Source: Thiotrichaceae bacterium
Lineage (GTDB): Bacteria > Pseudomonadota > Gammaproteobacteria > Thiotrichales > Thiotrichaceae
Assembly: GCA_026989335.1 (NCBI GenBank)
Contig: JALSJN010000060.1
Span: 1 to 52,821 of the forward strand
Direction: 5' to 3'
DNA: 52,821 nucleotides
The stretch's first letter is position 1, and each line of letters starts with the position of its first letter. Below, piece by piece: positions 1-9,549 of the stretch. The notes beneath the pieces were generated by a model. It was given only the letters and a program-made list of their open reading frames with translations, was not told the origin of the DNA and ran no database searches. The position numbers and the translations under genes were made by a program.

Positions 1-57
1 CTTCGTGGTGATTTTCTTTTTATCATAGGCTAGGCTGGCAAAGCTTTGTTGTTTCAT
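1..57 (-). CDS. IS5-family transposase, N-terminal fragment (cut by window edge)
   Basis: Only 19 codons are inside the window. They begin MKQQSFASLAYDKKK, which matches the usual start of IS5-group DDE transposases (MKQxSFA, a Tyr, then a Lys/Arg-rich run). The protein would bind the element's ends and catalyse cut-and-paste transposition. The catalytic residues lie outside the window, so whether the gene is intact is unknown. The identification rests on a short N-terminal match plus the IS5-like end just upstream. Confidence 0.55.
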   Translation of the reverse strand, partial: MKQQSFASLAYDKKKITTK

Positions 58-121
58 TGAATAACCCCTTTCTTTGGATTATGCTATTTTCTCATGATCC
101 TAGGACTTAATCAGGAATTCC
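1..121 (-). mobile_element. IS5-type insertion sequence end (partial)
   Basis: Reading the minus strand inward from 121, the sequence starts GGAATTCCTGATTAAGTCC. This resembles from memory the terminal inverted repeat of IS5 (GGAA, then GA, then AAGTCC). It is followed about 60 bp later by a transposase start codon. TTAA at 122-125 would fit the YTAR-type 4 bp target of IS5 elements. The other end lies outside the window, so the target duplication cannot be confirmed. Confidence 0.5.
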
Positions 122-131
122 TTAAGAAAGC

Positions 132-296
132 CTAGATCTCAACCATTTCAAAATCTGACTTACCTACGCCACAATCAGGGCAAACCCAGTCTTCTGGTAC
201 ATCTTCCCACTTTGTACCGGGTTCAATACTATCTTCAGGGGAGCCTTTTGTTTCATCGTAAACCCAAGCGCATACCGCGCACATATATGTTTTCAT
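132..296 (-). CDS. Rubredoxin
   Basis: This small iron protein has 54 residues, the standard rubredoxin length. It begins [15 protein letters not shown] and has two metal-binding knuckles, C6-x2-C9 and C39-P-D-C42-G, plus the family's conserved aromatic residues (Y11-W-V-Y region, W30, W37). Four Cys thiolates would bind one iron in a one-electron carrier, cytoplasmic because no signal is present. Partners could be an alkane hydroxylase or an oxygen/peroxide-detoxifying reductase; the context does not say which. The stop codon lies about 10 bp from the IS5-type end, so the downstream region has been replaced by the insertion. The gene itself looks complete. Confidence 0.93.
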   Translation of the reverse strand: MKTYMCAVCAWVYDETKGSPEDSIEPGTKWEDVPEDWVCPDCGVGKSDFEMVEI

Positions 297-471
297 TCAT
301 TATTCCTGTATTGATTTCTAATGGTGATATTGCATGACAGTAGAGGTTTCTATCAATGCTAAATTAATAATAGTTATACCGATTATCTAGTGATTCTTTT
401 ACTTTTACCAAAGTCCTCGTAGAATAGGTAGGAACATCTAAAAATAAAAATAACTAAAAAGATATCATTCA

Positions 472-2184
472 ATGGAAAAGACTAAAAAAATCGTACTCTC
501 AAGCTTGCTGACTCAATTAGTTGCTGGTGAGATATTGACTTTAGAAACAGCAGAGCAAGCTCAAACTGATTCTAAGTCACGAAAAATATCGATAACGACA
601 CACTTAGCTCAAAAGAAGCTCGTTGATCCAAGTATATTAGCAAGATACAACAGTAATGAATATGGTTTAAGTTTTGTTGATCTTGATGTTATCGAAATTC
701 CACTCGATGTAAGCACACTTCTTAATACAGAGATGTTACGTAAGCTACAGATTGTGCCACTATTTAGAATGGGCAAAGCTTTGACAGTGGCAGTTGCTGA
801 TCCTTTTTTCTTGTCTAAACTCAGCGATGTCCGGTTTGCAACAGAGCTAGTACCTGAGCCTGTCATTGTAGAATACGGCAAGTTTCAAAAAATACTTAAC
901 CCTGACTACAGTGAATCTTCGGTTAACACGGGTATGTCAATTTCATCTGATGCCGCAGCGCAAGATTTAGTGCTAGAAACACAAGACTTAGAAAATGAAG
1001 AAGATGAAAGTGAAGACGACTCAGGCGTAGACGTTACGACTTTTGTAAATGAGCTATTGACTCATGCGATTAACAAGAAGGTATCAGATATACATATAGA
1101 GCCTTACGAGAAAATTCTGCGGGTTCGTTACCGTATCGACGGCATCTTGCAGGTAGTTAGTATGCCTCCTAAATCTATCGCAAGGAAAATGACATCGCGT
1201 TTAAAGGTTATGGCGCGTTTAAATAGTTCTGAACGACGTGTACCACAAGATGGACGTATTCACTTTAAATATGGTGAAAGACATATCGACTTCCGTGTCA
1301 ATACTTTACCGACACTCTACGGCGAAAAAATCGTCATGCGTATCCTAGATTCGGATACTGCCGCTTTAGGTGTTGATAACCTTGGCTTTGATAAGCGCCA
1401 GAAAAAAGACTTAATGGAGGCATTGTCAAAGCCAGATGGCATGATATTAGTAACAGGGCCAACAGGTTCGGGTAAAACAGTAACGCTTTACGCAGGCTTA
1501 AATATATTAAATACTTCTGAAAAAAACATTGCCACAGCAGAAGATCCAGCAGAAATACAAGTGCCGGGTATTAACCAAGTTAACGTAGATGCAAAAGTGG
1601 GATTAACTTTTGCCAGTGCGTTAAGAGCTTTCTTACGACAAGATCCAGATATCATCATGGTAGGTGAGATTCGTGACCTAGAAACTGCTGAGATTTCAAT
1701 TAAAGCAGCACAAACAGGTCACTTAGTGTTATCAACGTTGCACACAAATAGTGCGCCAGAAACCTTAACACGTCTCATTAACATGGGTGTGCCAGCCTTT
1801 AGTATAGCTTCGGCGGTACATTTAATTGTGGCACAGCGATTGGCTAGGCGTTTGTGTAAGTCATGCAAAGTCTTAGCAACAACTATTCCAGATAAAGCAC
1901 TTGTTCAGCTAGGGTTTGCTGAGGATGAGTTAAGATCCCTTAAAATATACGAGCCGGTTGGCTGCGGAAGTTGCTCTAATGGTTACAAGGGGCGCGTTGG
2001 TATTTACCAAGTGATGCCAATATCGACCCAAATGCAAACGATGATTATGGAAGGCGAAAACTCTTTACAGCTTGCCATACAGGCTGGCAAAGAAGACATT
2101 AACGACTTAAGAACATCTGCACTTGAGAAAGTACGTGAAGGCGTTACTTCGCTCGCCGAACTTGAACGTGTAACGAAAGATTAA
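472..2184 (+). CDS. pilB: Type IV pilus assembly ATPase PilB
   Basis: The 570-residue protein has full PilB length. An N-terminal MshEN/T2SSE-N region (about 1-150) is followed by an acidic linker (about 178-190) and the GspE/PilB ATPase core. Walker A GPTGSGKT is at 329-336, and an Asp-box and a Walker B segment (RQDPDIIMVGEIRD) follow. A C-terminal zinc knuckle has C462-x2-C465 and C498-x2-C501, as in PilB but not the retraction ATPases PilT/PilU. It is a cytoplasmic hexamer that powers pilus extension. It heads pilB-pilC-pilD with a 30 nt gap to pilC. Usually pilA lies upstream; here the neighbour is a rubredoxin gene. The ribosome binding site before the ATG is weak. Confidence 0.95.
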   Translation: MEKTKKIVLSSLLTQLVAGEILTLETAEQAQTDSKSRKISITTHLAQKKLVDPSILARYNSNEYGLSFVDLDVIEIPLDVSTLLNTEMLRKLQIVPLFRMGKALTVAVADPFFLSKLSDVRFATELVPEPVIVEYGKFQKILNPDYSESSVNTGMSISSDAAAQDLVLETQDLENEEDESEDDSGVDVTTFVNELLTHAINKKVSDIHIEPYEKILRVRYRIDGILQVVSMPPKSIARKMTSRLKVMARLNSSERRVPQDGRIHFKYGERHIDFRVNTLPTLYGEKIVMRILDSDTAALGVDNLGFDKRQKKDLMEALSKPDGMILVTGPTGSGKTVTLYAGLNILNTSEKNIATAEDPAEIQVPGINQVNVDAKVGLTFASALRAFLRQDPDIIMVGEIRDLETAEISIKAAQTGHLVLSTLHTNSAPETLTRLINMGVPAFSIASAVHLIVAQRLARRLCKSCKVLATTIPDKALVQLGFAEDELRSLKIYEPVGCGSCSNGYKGRVGIYQVMPISTQMQTMIMEGENSLQLAIQAGKEDINDLRTSALEKVREGVTSLAELERVTKD

Positions 2185-2214
2185 TAATAAAATTAAAACT
2201 TTAGGTAAACAATA

Positions 2215-3456
2215 ATGGCCACGACCGCAGTTGCAAAAAAAACAAATTCTAAGCCCAAAGAACTCCAACTTTTTGAGTGGGCTGGCATCAATAAATCGGG
2301 TGTTAAAATACGCGGAGAAAACTCTGCGATTAATGAAAACTTTTTGAGAGCAGAGTTAAGAAGACAGGGTATTAGCCCCAAGATGATCAAAAAGAAAAGT
2401 AATCGAATGACGGGTGGTGCCGTTAAGACTGTTGATATTTCACAGTTTGCTCGCCAGTTAACCACCATGATGCGCGCTGGTGTACCGATGGTGCAGTCAT
2501 TAGAAATTATCGCTTCTGGTCATGAAAAGCCCGCAATGCAAAAACTCATCAAGCAGCTTACTGTAGATATCGAGAGTGGTTCTGATCTAGCAGGCGCGTT
2601 AGCTAAACACCCTGATCACTTTGATAATTTGTTTGTTAACCTTATTCGTGCTGGAGAGCAGGCGGGAACGCTTGAAGATATGATTGATAAGGTTGCAACC
2701 TATAAAGAAAAAACTGAGACAATGAAGGCCAAAGTGAAGAAAGCAATGATGTATCCCATCAGTGTTTTAGCCATGGCGCTTATTGTTACTGTTATCATGC
2801 TTGTTTGGGTAATTCCTACCTTTAAAGATATTTTTGAGGGTTTTGGTGCAGACTTGCCTGCTTTTACATTGTGGGTAATTGGTTTGTCAGAGTGGTTGCA
2901 AGCTTATTGGCTTTACCCGACCAGCGTTGCGGTTGGACTCCGTATTGCTTACACTCAAGGTAAAAAGCGCTCTGAAAAATTCCGTCACTTTTTGGATAAA
3001 GTGGCACTAAAGCTTCCAATTATGGGACAAATTATCAATAAATCAGCCATAGCGCGTTTTTCAAGAACACTCTCTACTATGTTTGCTGCGGGTGTTCCTC
3101 TGGTAGAAGCAATGGATGCGGTTGCCGGTGCTACGGGTAATGTGGTTTATGAAAAAGCTACCTTGCAAATTAAAGAAGATGCTTCAAAAGGTGTTCAGCT
3201 AAACGTTGCAATGTCGACCACCCAGCAATTCCCTAATATGGTTATTCAAATGACCAAAATCGGTGAAGAGTCAGGTCGCCTTGAAGAAATGTTGGATAAA
3301 GTTGCCGATTACTTTGAAGAGCAAGTCGATGACTTAGTTGACTCATTAGCCAAGCAAATTGAGCCGTTAATTATGGCAATATTGGCCGTCTTAGTGGGTG
3401 GATTAGTTATTGCGATGTACCTACCTATCTTTAAAATGGGCGCGGCAGTAGGCTAA
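2215..3456 (+). CDS. pilC: Type IV pilus inner membrane platform protein PilC
   Basis: This 413-residue protein has the duplicated GspF/T2SSF domain architecture. A cytoplasmic N-terminus leads to the first T2SSF domain (about 75-200), ending in a hydrophobic segment (VLAMALIVTVIMLVWVIP). The second domain (about 275-400) ends in the C-terminal membrane segment (IMAILAVLVGGLVIAMYLP). Both copies keep the paired motifs typical of the family (QLTTMMRAGVP, TLSTMFAAGVP; IRAGEQAGTLE, IGEESGRLEEML). PilC anchors PilB at the inner membrane and couples ATP hydrolysis to pilin movement. It lies between pilB and pilD on the same strand. Confidence 0.95.
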   Translation: MATTAVAKKTNSKPKELQLFEWAGINKSGVKIRGENSAINENFLRAELRRQGISPKMIKKKSNRMTGGAVKTVDISQFARQLTTMMRAGVPMVQSLEIIASGHEKPAMQKLIKQLTVDIESGSDLAGALAKHPDHFDNLFVNLIRAGEQAGTLEDMIDKVATYKEKTETMKAKVKKAMMYPISVLAMALIVTVIMLVWVIPTFKDIFEGFGADLPAFTLWVIGLSEWLQAYWLYPTSVAVGLRIAYTQGKKRSEKFRHFLDKVALKLPIMGQIINKSAIARFSRTLSTMFAAGVPLVEAMDAVAGATGNVVYEKATLQIKEDASKGVQLNVAMSTTQQFPNMVIQMTKIGEESGRLEEMLDKVADYFEEQVDDLVDSLAKQIEPLIMAILAVLVGGLVIAMYLPIFKMGAAVG

Positions 3457-3490
3457 TTAAAAACAAGCATAAAAAGAAGAACTAACCATT

Positions 3491-4408
3491 ATGGTTAGTC
3501 TTCCTAATAAAAAGGATTTTGGGAATATGGAAGTTATTGCATTACTAGAAACTAACAATACCTTCTTTTTGGTGGTGGTTGGTTTATTTTCGCTACTCGT
3601 TGGGAGCTTTCTTAACGCAGCAATTTATCGTATACCGATCATGTTACAAAATGAATGGCGTAGTGAATGTCAGGAGTTATTAGGCGGTGAAGATTCGTCT
3701 GAGAGTTCACAATCCTCACAGCCGTTTAATCTATTTGTGCCTCGTTCTCAATGTCCTCATTGTGGTCATATGATTACAGCCTTAGAGAATATTCCTGTAC
3801 TCAGTTATTTGTTTTTAGGCGGGAAATGTTCATCCTGTAAAACAAGAATTTCTATCCAATACCCTTTAATTGAAATTTTCACTGCATTATTGTCAGTTTT
3901 TGTTGCGTGGAAAATCGGTTTTGGTTGGCCTGTTCTCGCGGCATTATTATTTACTTGGGTACTTATTTTGTTATCGCTCATTGATGCAAAAACCATGTTG
4001 CTACCTGATAACCTCACGCTTCCCTTAATGTGGATTGGTATTGCCGTAAACTACTTTTCTGCCTTTGTAGATTTACAAAGTAGCGTACTTGGTGCGATGT
4101 TTGGCTACCTCTCATTGTGGTCACTTTTTCATGTCTTTAAGCTGATTACTGGCAAGGAAGGTATGGGTTATGGAGATTTTAAAATACTCGCTGCAATAGG
4201 TGCATGGGGTGGCTGGCAGATTTTACCTTTCACTGTTTTTGTAGCATCCTTCTTAGGCGCATTTTTCGGAATTTTGTGGATGCTAATCCAACGCAAAAAG
4301 GATAGCCAAGCTATACCTTTCGGACCTTGGTTAGCTTTAGCCGGTTTTGTTGCATTTATTTGGCGTGATGAAGTGGTGCAGTTTATGACTAATTATTTTA
4401 TGGTCTAG
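3491..4408 (+). CDS. pilD: Type IV prepilin peptidase / N-methyltransferase PilD
   Basis: The protein has about 305 residues, the usual size for bifunctional prepilin peptidases. It has the cytoplasmic zinc loop with two CxxC pairs (QCPHCGH and KCSSCK) and multiple membrane helices. The catalytic aspartates are in the DAKTMLLPD region and in GYGDFK, the hallmark of the aspartic protease family. It cleaves prepilin leader peptides and methylates the new N-terminal residue, and may also serve a type II secretion system. An alternative ATG at 3527 (MEVIALLE) is possible because neither start has a strong Shine-Dalgarno. The 3' end overlaps the convergent lipoprotein gene by 4 nt. Confidence 0.93.
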   Translation: MVSLPNKKDFGNMEVIALLETNNTFFLVVVGLFSLLVGSFLNAAIYRIPIMLQNEWRSECQELLGGEDSSESSQSSQPFNLFVPRSQCPHCGHMITALENIPVLSYLFLGGKCSSCKTRISIQYPLIEIFTALLSVFVAWKIGFGWPVLAALLFTWVLILLSLIDAKTMLLPDNLTLPLMWIGIAVNYFSAFVDLQSSVLGAMFGYLSLWSLFHVFKLITGKEGMGYGDFKILAAIGAWGGWQILPFTVFVASFLGAFFGILWMLIQRKKDSQAIPFGPWLALAGFVAFIWRDEVVQFMTNYFMV

Positions 4409-5031
4409 TTGCAATTTTTAATACACACTTTTTTTGATTTTACTCCTCCGCCACAACTTGCATAAGACTGTCTAAAACTTGCTTGACAGCCACATTGCTG
4501 AGAGCAGTTTTGCGCACGTGTACGGTTAGTAACACTTAATAAAGTCGGCTTAATAGGTCGGCCCTTATTAAAATAAGGTCGGCTCACTGAAGGCATTAAA
4601 CTAATATAAGCATGTCGGCTCGTACATTTACTTTTCTTCGTGCCTTGTTTCATACAATGACCAAGATAAGTTTCACGTCGTGCTTCTGCCAAATCCATTC
4701 TTAATTCATAAAAGTCTAAATCTCGACGGTATTGTTCCCTTTCATTGAGCCACGACTCAAGCTGTAAAGGGTATTCTTTTAACAGATTAGGTAACTTTTT
4801 CTGGGCTTGATTTTGCGAGGTTTTTAAGCAACTTTGATACTGGTAAAAACAGCTGTTATTACACCGGTTTAATTGTGACTGGCTTTGTTGAATACACACT
4901 AAGCCCTGCTTGGTTTTAGGCGGGGTATAATCGTAGGCAATTTTATAAGAAGAGCAGGTTGATAAAAGCGGTATCATCAAGATTAAAAGGAATGATTTTA
5001 GCGCTGCTGTTTTTAAAGTGAAATTAGGCAT
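4405..5031 (-). CDS. Cys-rich putative lipoprotein with CX3C motifs, unknown function
   Basis: I do not recognise this 208-residue protein. The N-terminus is a hydrophobic signal ending LLSTC, a plausible but atypical lipobox (Thr before Cys26). The rest holds twelve more cysteines. Several are in CX3C spacing (CNNSC, CSQQC, CIKNC), with further Cys at CFYQYQSC, HCMKQ and KCTS. The middle (about 75-120) is charged and probably helical. This suggests a periplasmic or membrane-anchored protein held by several disulfides. It is convergent with pilD (4 nt overlap), and the next gene upstream on its strand is the frameshifted lipase-like lipoprotein. No function can be assigned from sequence alone. 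Confidence 0.6.
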   Translation of the reverse strand: MPNFTLKTAALKSFLLILMIPLLSTCSSYKIAYDYTPPKTKQGLVCIQQSQSQLNRCNNSCFYQYQSCLKTSQNQAQKKLPNLLKEYPLQLESWLNEREQYRRDLDFYELRMDLAEARRETYLGHCMKQGTKKSKCTSRHAYISLMPSVSRPYFNKGRPIKPTLLSVTNRTRAQNCSQQCGCQASFRQSYASCGGGVKSKKVCIKNCN

Positions 5032-5093
5032 AGATTCTCCAGAACCAATGTTTACAAGGCTTAGTCTATAAACCGTTAGAAATGTTCAAACAA

Positions 5094-6517
5094 TTAACGC
5101 TCAGGATAATTTATGACCTCCACCTTTAAGTGAAAACTCCAATTATCACCACTAAAAGCATAAATGCCGTTTTTTACAGGCACCATCACTTGTGTTTTAT
5201 CCACTAAGTCATAGTGATGATTAAGTCGCTCATATACCCCGTATTTTGCAGCATAGTCAATTTCTTCGACTTTAAAATCAATTCTGAGTTCTGTTTCATT
5301 AGCTGGCACAAACTGATCTAAAATGAACTGATTCAACTCCCTTTCATCTCCATCTTCATCATAATGATGCACGGACAAAGTTGCACCACTCCGCGTATTT
5401 TCTGCAATCGCTTCCTCAATTCCCCACTGTTCATCAACCTTAGAAGAATGCACTTTACTGGCAAACACAATCTCTGCTCTTTCATTGTTACTATACCAAT
5501 GATATTCCTCTTTAATATCTTCAACTTTAGCATTCACTAAAGTAATTTTGACCCGTTTTTTTGCGTTTAAAAAAATCATGACATTCGCCCAGACACCTTT
5601 ATGATCCTTTAAGCTCAAATGATTTTTGTGTATTAACGTAAAAGTGGGTGGCTGATCATTTAAACGTGCTTCTGTCAAAGTCTCATCAAAGCGACAGTCT
5701 TTAACTCGCTGTGTACCATCATTGGCAGAGAACTGACCATTTAAAAAAAGTAGCTTCGTTAATGCTCCGTCACTTAACTCGTCGTCTGTTGAAGCTTGCT
5801 GACCCAGTAAAATATTTATGTAGTATGGACTGCTTGCATCACTTACTGGGTTTTGAAAGTTTTCTTCAATCCAGTCAGAAGTCATATGGGTAATATCAAT
5901 ACTATCTAGTGCATTACCACCGTAAATTTTTTGAATATACTTTTTTCGATCAGCCGCGTAGTTGCCCGTAATCACACCTTCAAGGCTGTACCACTTGGCT
6001 TTTTTTTATTACTTGCTAAGCCTTCTACATCCTTTTCAATCATCCAGCGAGTTACTAAAGAACCCATACTGCCACTGACAATATTGATGCGGTTAACCTT
6101 TTCTTGTTTCATTAAGTGCTTGGCATATTTTGCAATAATCAATGCATACCGAGGTATACCACCATCCCACTGCGCAGTGATGGTGGACAAATCTTGAATA
6201 TCTTGCTTTGAATAATAGTTAGGCGGGGTATCACCATAGTAGGTGGTAGATTTGGTGATATTGATGACAATGGTATCTTCTGTGACGGGATAGTGTTCAC
6301 CAAGTGCTTGAAATTTTTCTAATGCCTCGTCAGGGTGATTATTACCAAAAGTACCTGAGGTTTTATAACCGTCTTTATCAAAACCGTGCACAAATAAGGT
6401 GAGGTTTTTAACTTTTTTTATATCTGAACTGGTGTCGCTTCCGCCACAGGCAGACAACGATGCAAGAAAGAAAAACATCGACGCAACAAACAATAAGCTA
6501 TTAGCTTTTTTAAACAT
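5094..6517 (-). pseudogene. Lipase-like alpha/beta-hydrolase lipoprotein, interrupted by a frameshift
   Basis: Two overlapping reading frames form one gene. The first (5972-6517, 181 codons) encodes a lipoprotein signal ending LSAC at Cys24, an oxyanion-type LFVHGFDKDG stretch (41-50) and a nucleophile elbow INIVSGSMGSLVTRW around Ser150; the usual first Gly of GxSxG is Ser. It ends after a run of lysines. The second (5094-5975, starting inside the first) continues the hydrolase after a -1 shift, reading AKWYSLEGVITGNYAADR, and carries a C-terminal domain of unknown type rich in acidic and aromatic residues. The break falls in an A8 run containing the slippery heptamer A_AAA_AAG (5999-6005). 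Homopolymer error, true decay, or functional slippage are all possible. Substrate is unknown; secreted esterase or lipase activity is inferred. Confidence 0.7.
5999..6007 (-). other. Slippery heptamer A_AAA_AAG at the lipase-like frameshift
   Basis: On the minus strand, frame 0 reads AAT AAA AAA AAG CCA. The A_AAA_AAG heptamer permits simultaneous -1 slippage of two Lys tRNAs, as in E. coli dnaX. A -1 shift here gives AAA AAA GCC and enters exactly the frame that continues the hydrolase. The A8 tract could also give RNA polymerase slippage or replication slippage. Confidence 0.5.
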
Positions 6518-6545
6518 GCTATATTTTCATAAATTCAGGCAAACA

Positions 6546-7631
6546 TTATATATCTTTCAAGTCAGTCTTCACGTCCATATTTTGAGCACGGTGCCTCAAC
6601 ATTTGATCCACTAAGGTAATTGCTAACTGGGCTTCACAAATTGGGGTCGCGCGAATCCCCACGCACGGGTCATGTCTACCTTTCGTAATCACCTCAACCT
6701 CTTCACCTTGAAGATTTACGCTCCGCCCTGGTAGGCGTAAGCTAGACGTTGGCTTAAAGGCGGTGTGCACCACAATATCTTGCCCCGATGAAATTCCGCC
6801 TAATACACCGCCTGCGTTATTTCCGATAAAACCATCAAGGGTAATTTCATCGCGGTGTACTGTGCCTTTTTGAGTGATTGAATCAAATCCTGCGCCAATT
6901 TCTACACCTTTTGCAGCATTAATACTCATCATAGAGTGAGCAATTTCAGCATCTAAACGATCAAAAATAGGCTCGCCTAATCCAGGGGGAACACCTGTTG
7001 CTACTGTGGTGATTTTCGCACCGATGGATTCGCCCTCTTTGCGCAAGGCATCCATATACGCTTCCATTTCGGTAACTTTACTTTCATCGGGCGAAAAGAA
7101 AGGATTCGTGTTAATTACATGCCAATCAACGGTTTCTATTTTTATAGGGCCAAGTTGTGATAAATAACCTTTAACCTCAATACCATAACGCTCTTTTAAA
7201 TATTTTTTAGCGACACCACCCGCAGCTACACGCATTGCTGTTTCGCGTGCCGATGAGCGTCCTCCACCACGGTAATCACGTAAGCCATATTTTTTATAAT
7301 AAGTATAATCTGCATGACCTGGGCGAAAGCTATTCATAATATCGCCGTAATCTTTGGAGCGTTGATCGGTATTATGAATAATCATCGCAATTGGTGTACC
7401 GGTGGTTTTACCCTCAAAGACGCCCGATAATATTTGCACCTCATCCTGCTCACGACGTTGCGTAGTATGCCGGCTGGTGCCCGGTTTACGGCGGTCTAAA
7501 TCACCTTGAATATCGGCTTCGGATAATTCCATACCCGGAGGGCAACCGTCTACAATACAACCAATTGCTGGGCCGTGGCTTTCACCAAATGAGGTGACTG
7601 TAAATAATTTCCCGTAACTATTTCCTGACAT
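6546..7631 (-). CDS. aroC: Chorismate synthase
   Basis: The 361-residue protein matches the family along its whole length. It starts [20 protein letters not shown], the conserved N-terminal signature with the catalytic His in GESHG. Later come GCPPGMELS, the [14 protein letters not shown] loop that binds EPSP and FMN, and the C-terminal KGRHDPCVG motif. It performs the last step of the shikimate pathway, anti-1,4 elimination of phosphate from EPSP to give chorismate, in the cytoplasm and with reduced FMN. It is divergent from the DUF255 gene across 119 bp. No other aro genes are nearby. Confidence 0.97.
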   Translation of the reverse strand: MSGNSYGKLFTVTSFGESHGPAIGCIVDGCPPGMELSEADIQGDLDRRKPGTSRHTTQRREQDEVQILSGVFEGKTTGTPIAMIIHNTDQRSKDYGDIMNSFRPGHADYTYYKKYGLRDYRGGGRSSARETAMRVAAGGVAKKYLKERYGIEVKGYLSQLGPIKIETVDWHVINTNPFFSPDESKVTEMEAYMDALRKEGESIGAKITTVATGVPPGLGEPIFDRLDAEIAHSMMSINAAKGVEIGAGFDSITQKGTVHRDEITLDGFIGNNAGGVLGGISSGQDIVVHTAFKPTSSLRLPGRSVNLQGEEVEVITKGRHDPCVGIRATPICEAQLAITLVDQMLRHRAQNMDVKTDLKDI

Positions 7632-7750
7632 TAAAAGCTTTCCTGAATTAATTGTTTTAATATTAAGCTTGATTATATCAGCATTGAAACCAATCCGCCT
7701 TTAACTGCGTATAATGAAAGTTATCTATCCTTTTTTACTGAAGAACCGTC

Positions 7751-9538
7751 ATGAGAAAAGCATTTACTTTTTTACTCTTTATATTCGTTATACAAACGCC
7801 TATCATTGCTAATGATTTAAAAAATCATTCTTCTCCCTACCTTGGCTTACATGGCAATGATCCCGTCAATTGGATGGAGTGGGGCAAGCCTGCCATTGAA
7901 AAAGCGCGTAAAGAAAATAAATTATTGTTTATTTCCATTGGCTATTTTTCTTGTCACTGGTGTCATGTGATGCAGCGTGAAAGTTATTCAAATAAAAATA
8001 TCGCAAAAAAATTAAACAAAAATTATATTTCAGTAAAGGTAGATCGTGAGTTAAACCCTGTTCTTGATAAACAACTGATTGAGTTTGTACAAATCACCAA
8101 TGGTACTGCTGGCTGGCCGTTAAATGTTTTTGTCACGCCTGAGGGTTATCCTCTAGTTGGCGCTACCTATATGCCACGAAAACAATTTTCTAGTGTGCTC
8201 GATCAGCTCGATCATAAGTGGCGAACAGAGCAAGCTTCGCTCACAGCGCAGGCCTTAGATATGAGTAAAACGCTTACCTCAATGGTACAAAAACAAGAGC
8301 GTAATACAACAGGGAAGACGCTACAACAGCTCCAGCAAGGCTTTGTTCCTACAGCGATGCAATATGCAGATAAAATGCAAGGTGGCTTTGGTGAGCAGCG
8401 TAAGTTTCCTCAAATACCGCAACTATTAGCACTATTAAACCTAAACGCTAAATATAACAAGGATAGAGAGGCGGATGATTTCATCCAGCTCACCCTTAAA
8501 CAAATGGCCAGTAAAGGTCTGCACGATGAGCTGGGTGGTGGCTTTTACCGCTACACCACAGATCCAGATTGGGAGACACCTCATTTTGAAAAAATGATTT
8601 ACACCAATGCGATGATGCCAATTTTGTACTTTAATGCTTTTGAGCAATACAAAAATGAGAATTACAAAATAATTGCTTTAGAAACCTTGCATTTTTTAAC
8701 AGATTCATTACGTGGTGGAAGCAATGCTTTTATCGCCAGCTTATCGGCAGTAGATGACAAAAATGAGGAGGGCGGCTTTTACCTTTGGACACAATCAGAA
8801 CTAAAGAAGATATTGAATAAAGAGGAGTTAAAGGTAGCTAATCAATATTGGAATTTAAACCGCTCGAATGAATTACCCGCAGGTAATTTGCCTCGCCAAG
8901 CAATGACGTTAAATGAGTTAGCTAAAGAACTAGGGAGTAGCCACGAAACTACGCAGAAGCAATTAGCTTTAGTTAAGACAAAGCTTAAAGCGCATAGAGA
9001 AGAAACACGCAAGCTACCACGAGATACAAAATTACTCGCAGGTATGAATGGTTTAGTGTTGTCAGCATTTGCAAAAGGTATTCAATATGATTCTGCGCTT
9101 AAAACAACGGGCACTCATCTTTCCCAATTTCTAATTAGTTTATGGGATGGTAAAACACTACGCCGATCTGCTGCGAATTCAAAGCCAGGAACCTTATATG
9201 ACTATGCCGCTGTTTCACTTGGCTTGATAGAGTGGGGCACTGCCACGAAAAATAGCAGTGCTGTCAACATCGGACAGGTAATAGCAAAGGCTGGGTGGGA
9301 TACTTTTTACCTGAAGAAGAGTTGGGTAGAAAACCCAGATAACTTATTGCCCAATAGGGCGATACAAGTGCATATCGCTGATAGCTCTTTAGTTTCGTCT
9401 GAAGCATTATTACTTAAAGCCAGTATACTTTCTGGGCAACAACAATTAATCAAACAAGCACGGAAAGTTCAAAATATCATGACGCGCTCATTAGAAGTTG
9501 ATAGCTATTCTTTTCCTTCCTTATTGAGCTTGCCTTAA
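7751..9538 (+). CDS. DUF255 thioredoxin-domain protein (YyaL/SSP411-like), exported form
   Basis: This 595-residue protein starts with a signal-like hydrophobic segment (about 1-20) followed by the DUF255 thioredoxin-like domain. The family signature NHSSPYLxLHxxDPVxW sits at about 25-41, and the redox motif FSCHWCHVM has C68 and C71. The rest resembles the six-hairpin glycosidase-like barrel of YyaL/SPATA20 proteins (GGGFYRYTTDPDWETPHFEKM). It is shorter than the ~690-residue cytoplasmic forms. A periplasmic disulfide-related role is inferred; the enzymatic activity of this family is not settled. It ends 11 nt before the convergent tolC-like gene. Confidence 0.85.
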   Translation: MRKAFTFLLFIFVIQTPIIANDLKNHSSPYLGLHGNDPVNWMEWGKPAIEKARKENKLLFISIGYFSCHWCHVMQRESYSNKNIAKKLNKNYISVKVDRELNPVLDKQLIEFVQITNGTAGWPLNVFVTPEGYPLVGATYMPRKQFSSVLDQLDHKWRTEQASLTAQALDMSKTLTSMVQKQERNTTGKTLQQLQQGFVPTAMQYADKMQGGFGEQRKFPQIPQLLALLNLNAKYNKDREADDFIQLTLKQMASKGLHDELGGGFYRYTTDPDWETPHFEKMIYTNAMMPILYFNAFEQYKNENYKIIALETLHFLTDSLRGGSNAFIASLSAVDDKNEEGGFYLWTQSELKKILNKEELKVANQYWNLNRSNELPAGNLPRQAMTLNELAKELGSSHETTQKQLALVKTKLKAHREETRKLPRDTKLLAGMNGLVLSAFAKGIQYDSALKTTGTHLSQFLISLWDGKTLRRSAANSKPGTLYDYAAVSLGLIEWGTATKNSSAVNIGQVIAKAGWDTFYLKKSWVENPDNLLPNRAIQVHIADSSLVSSEALLLKASILSGQQQLIKQARKVQNIMTRSLEVDSYSFPSLLSLP

Positions 9539-9549
9539 TAGGGACTAAT

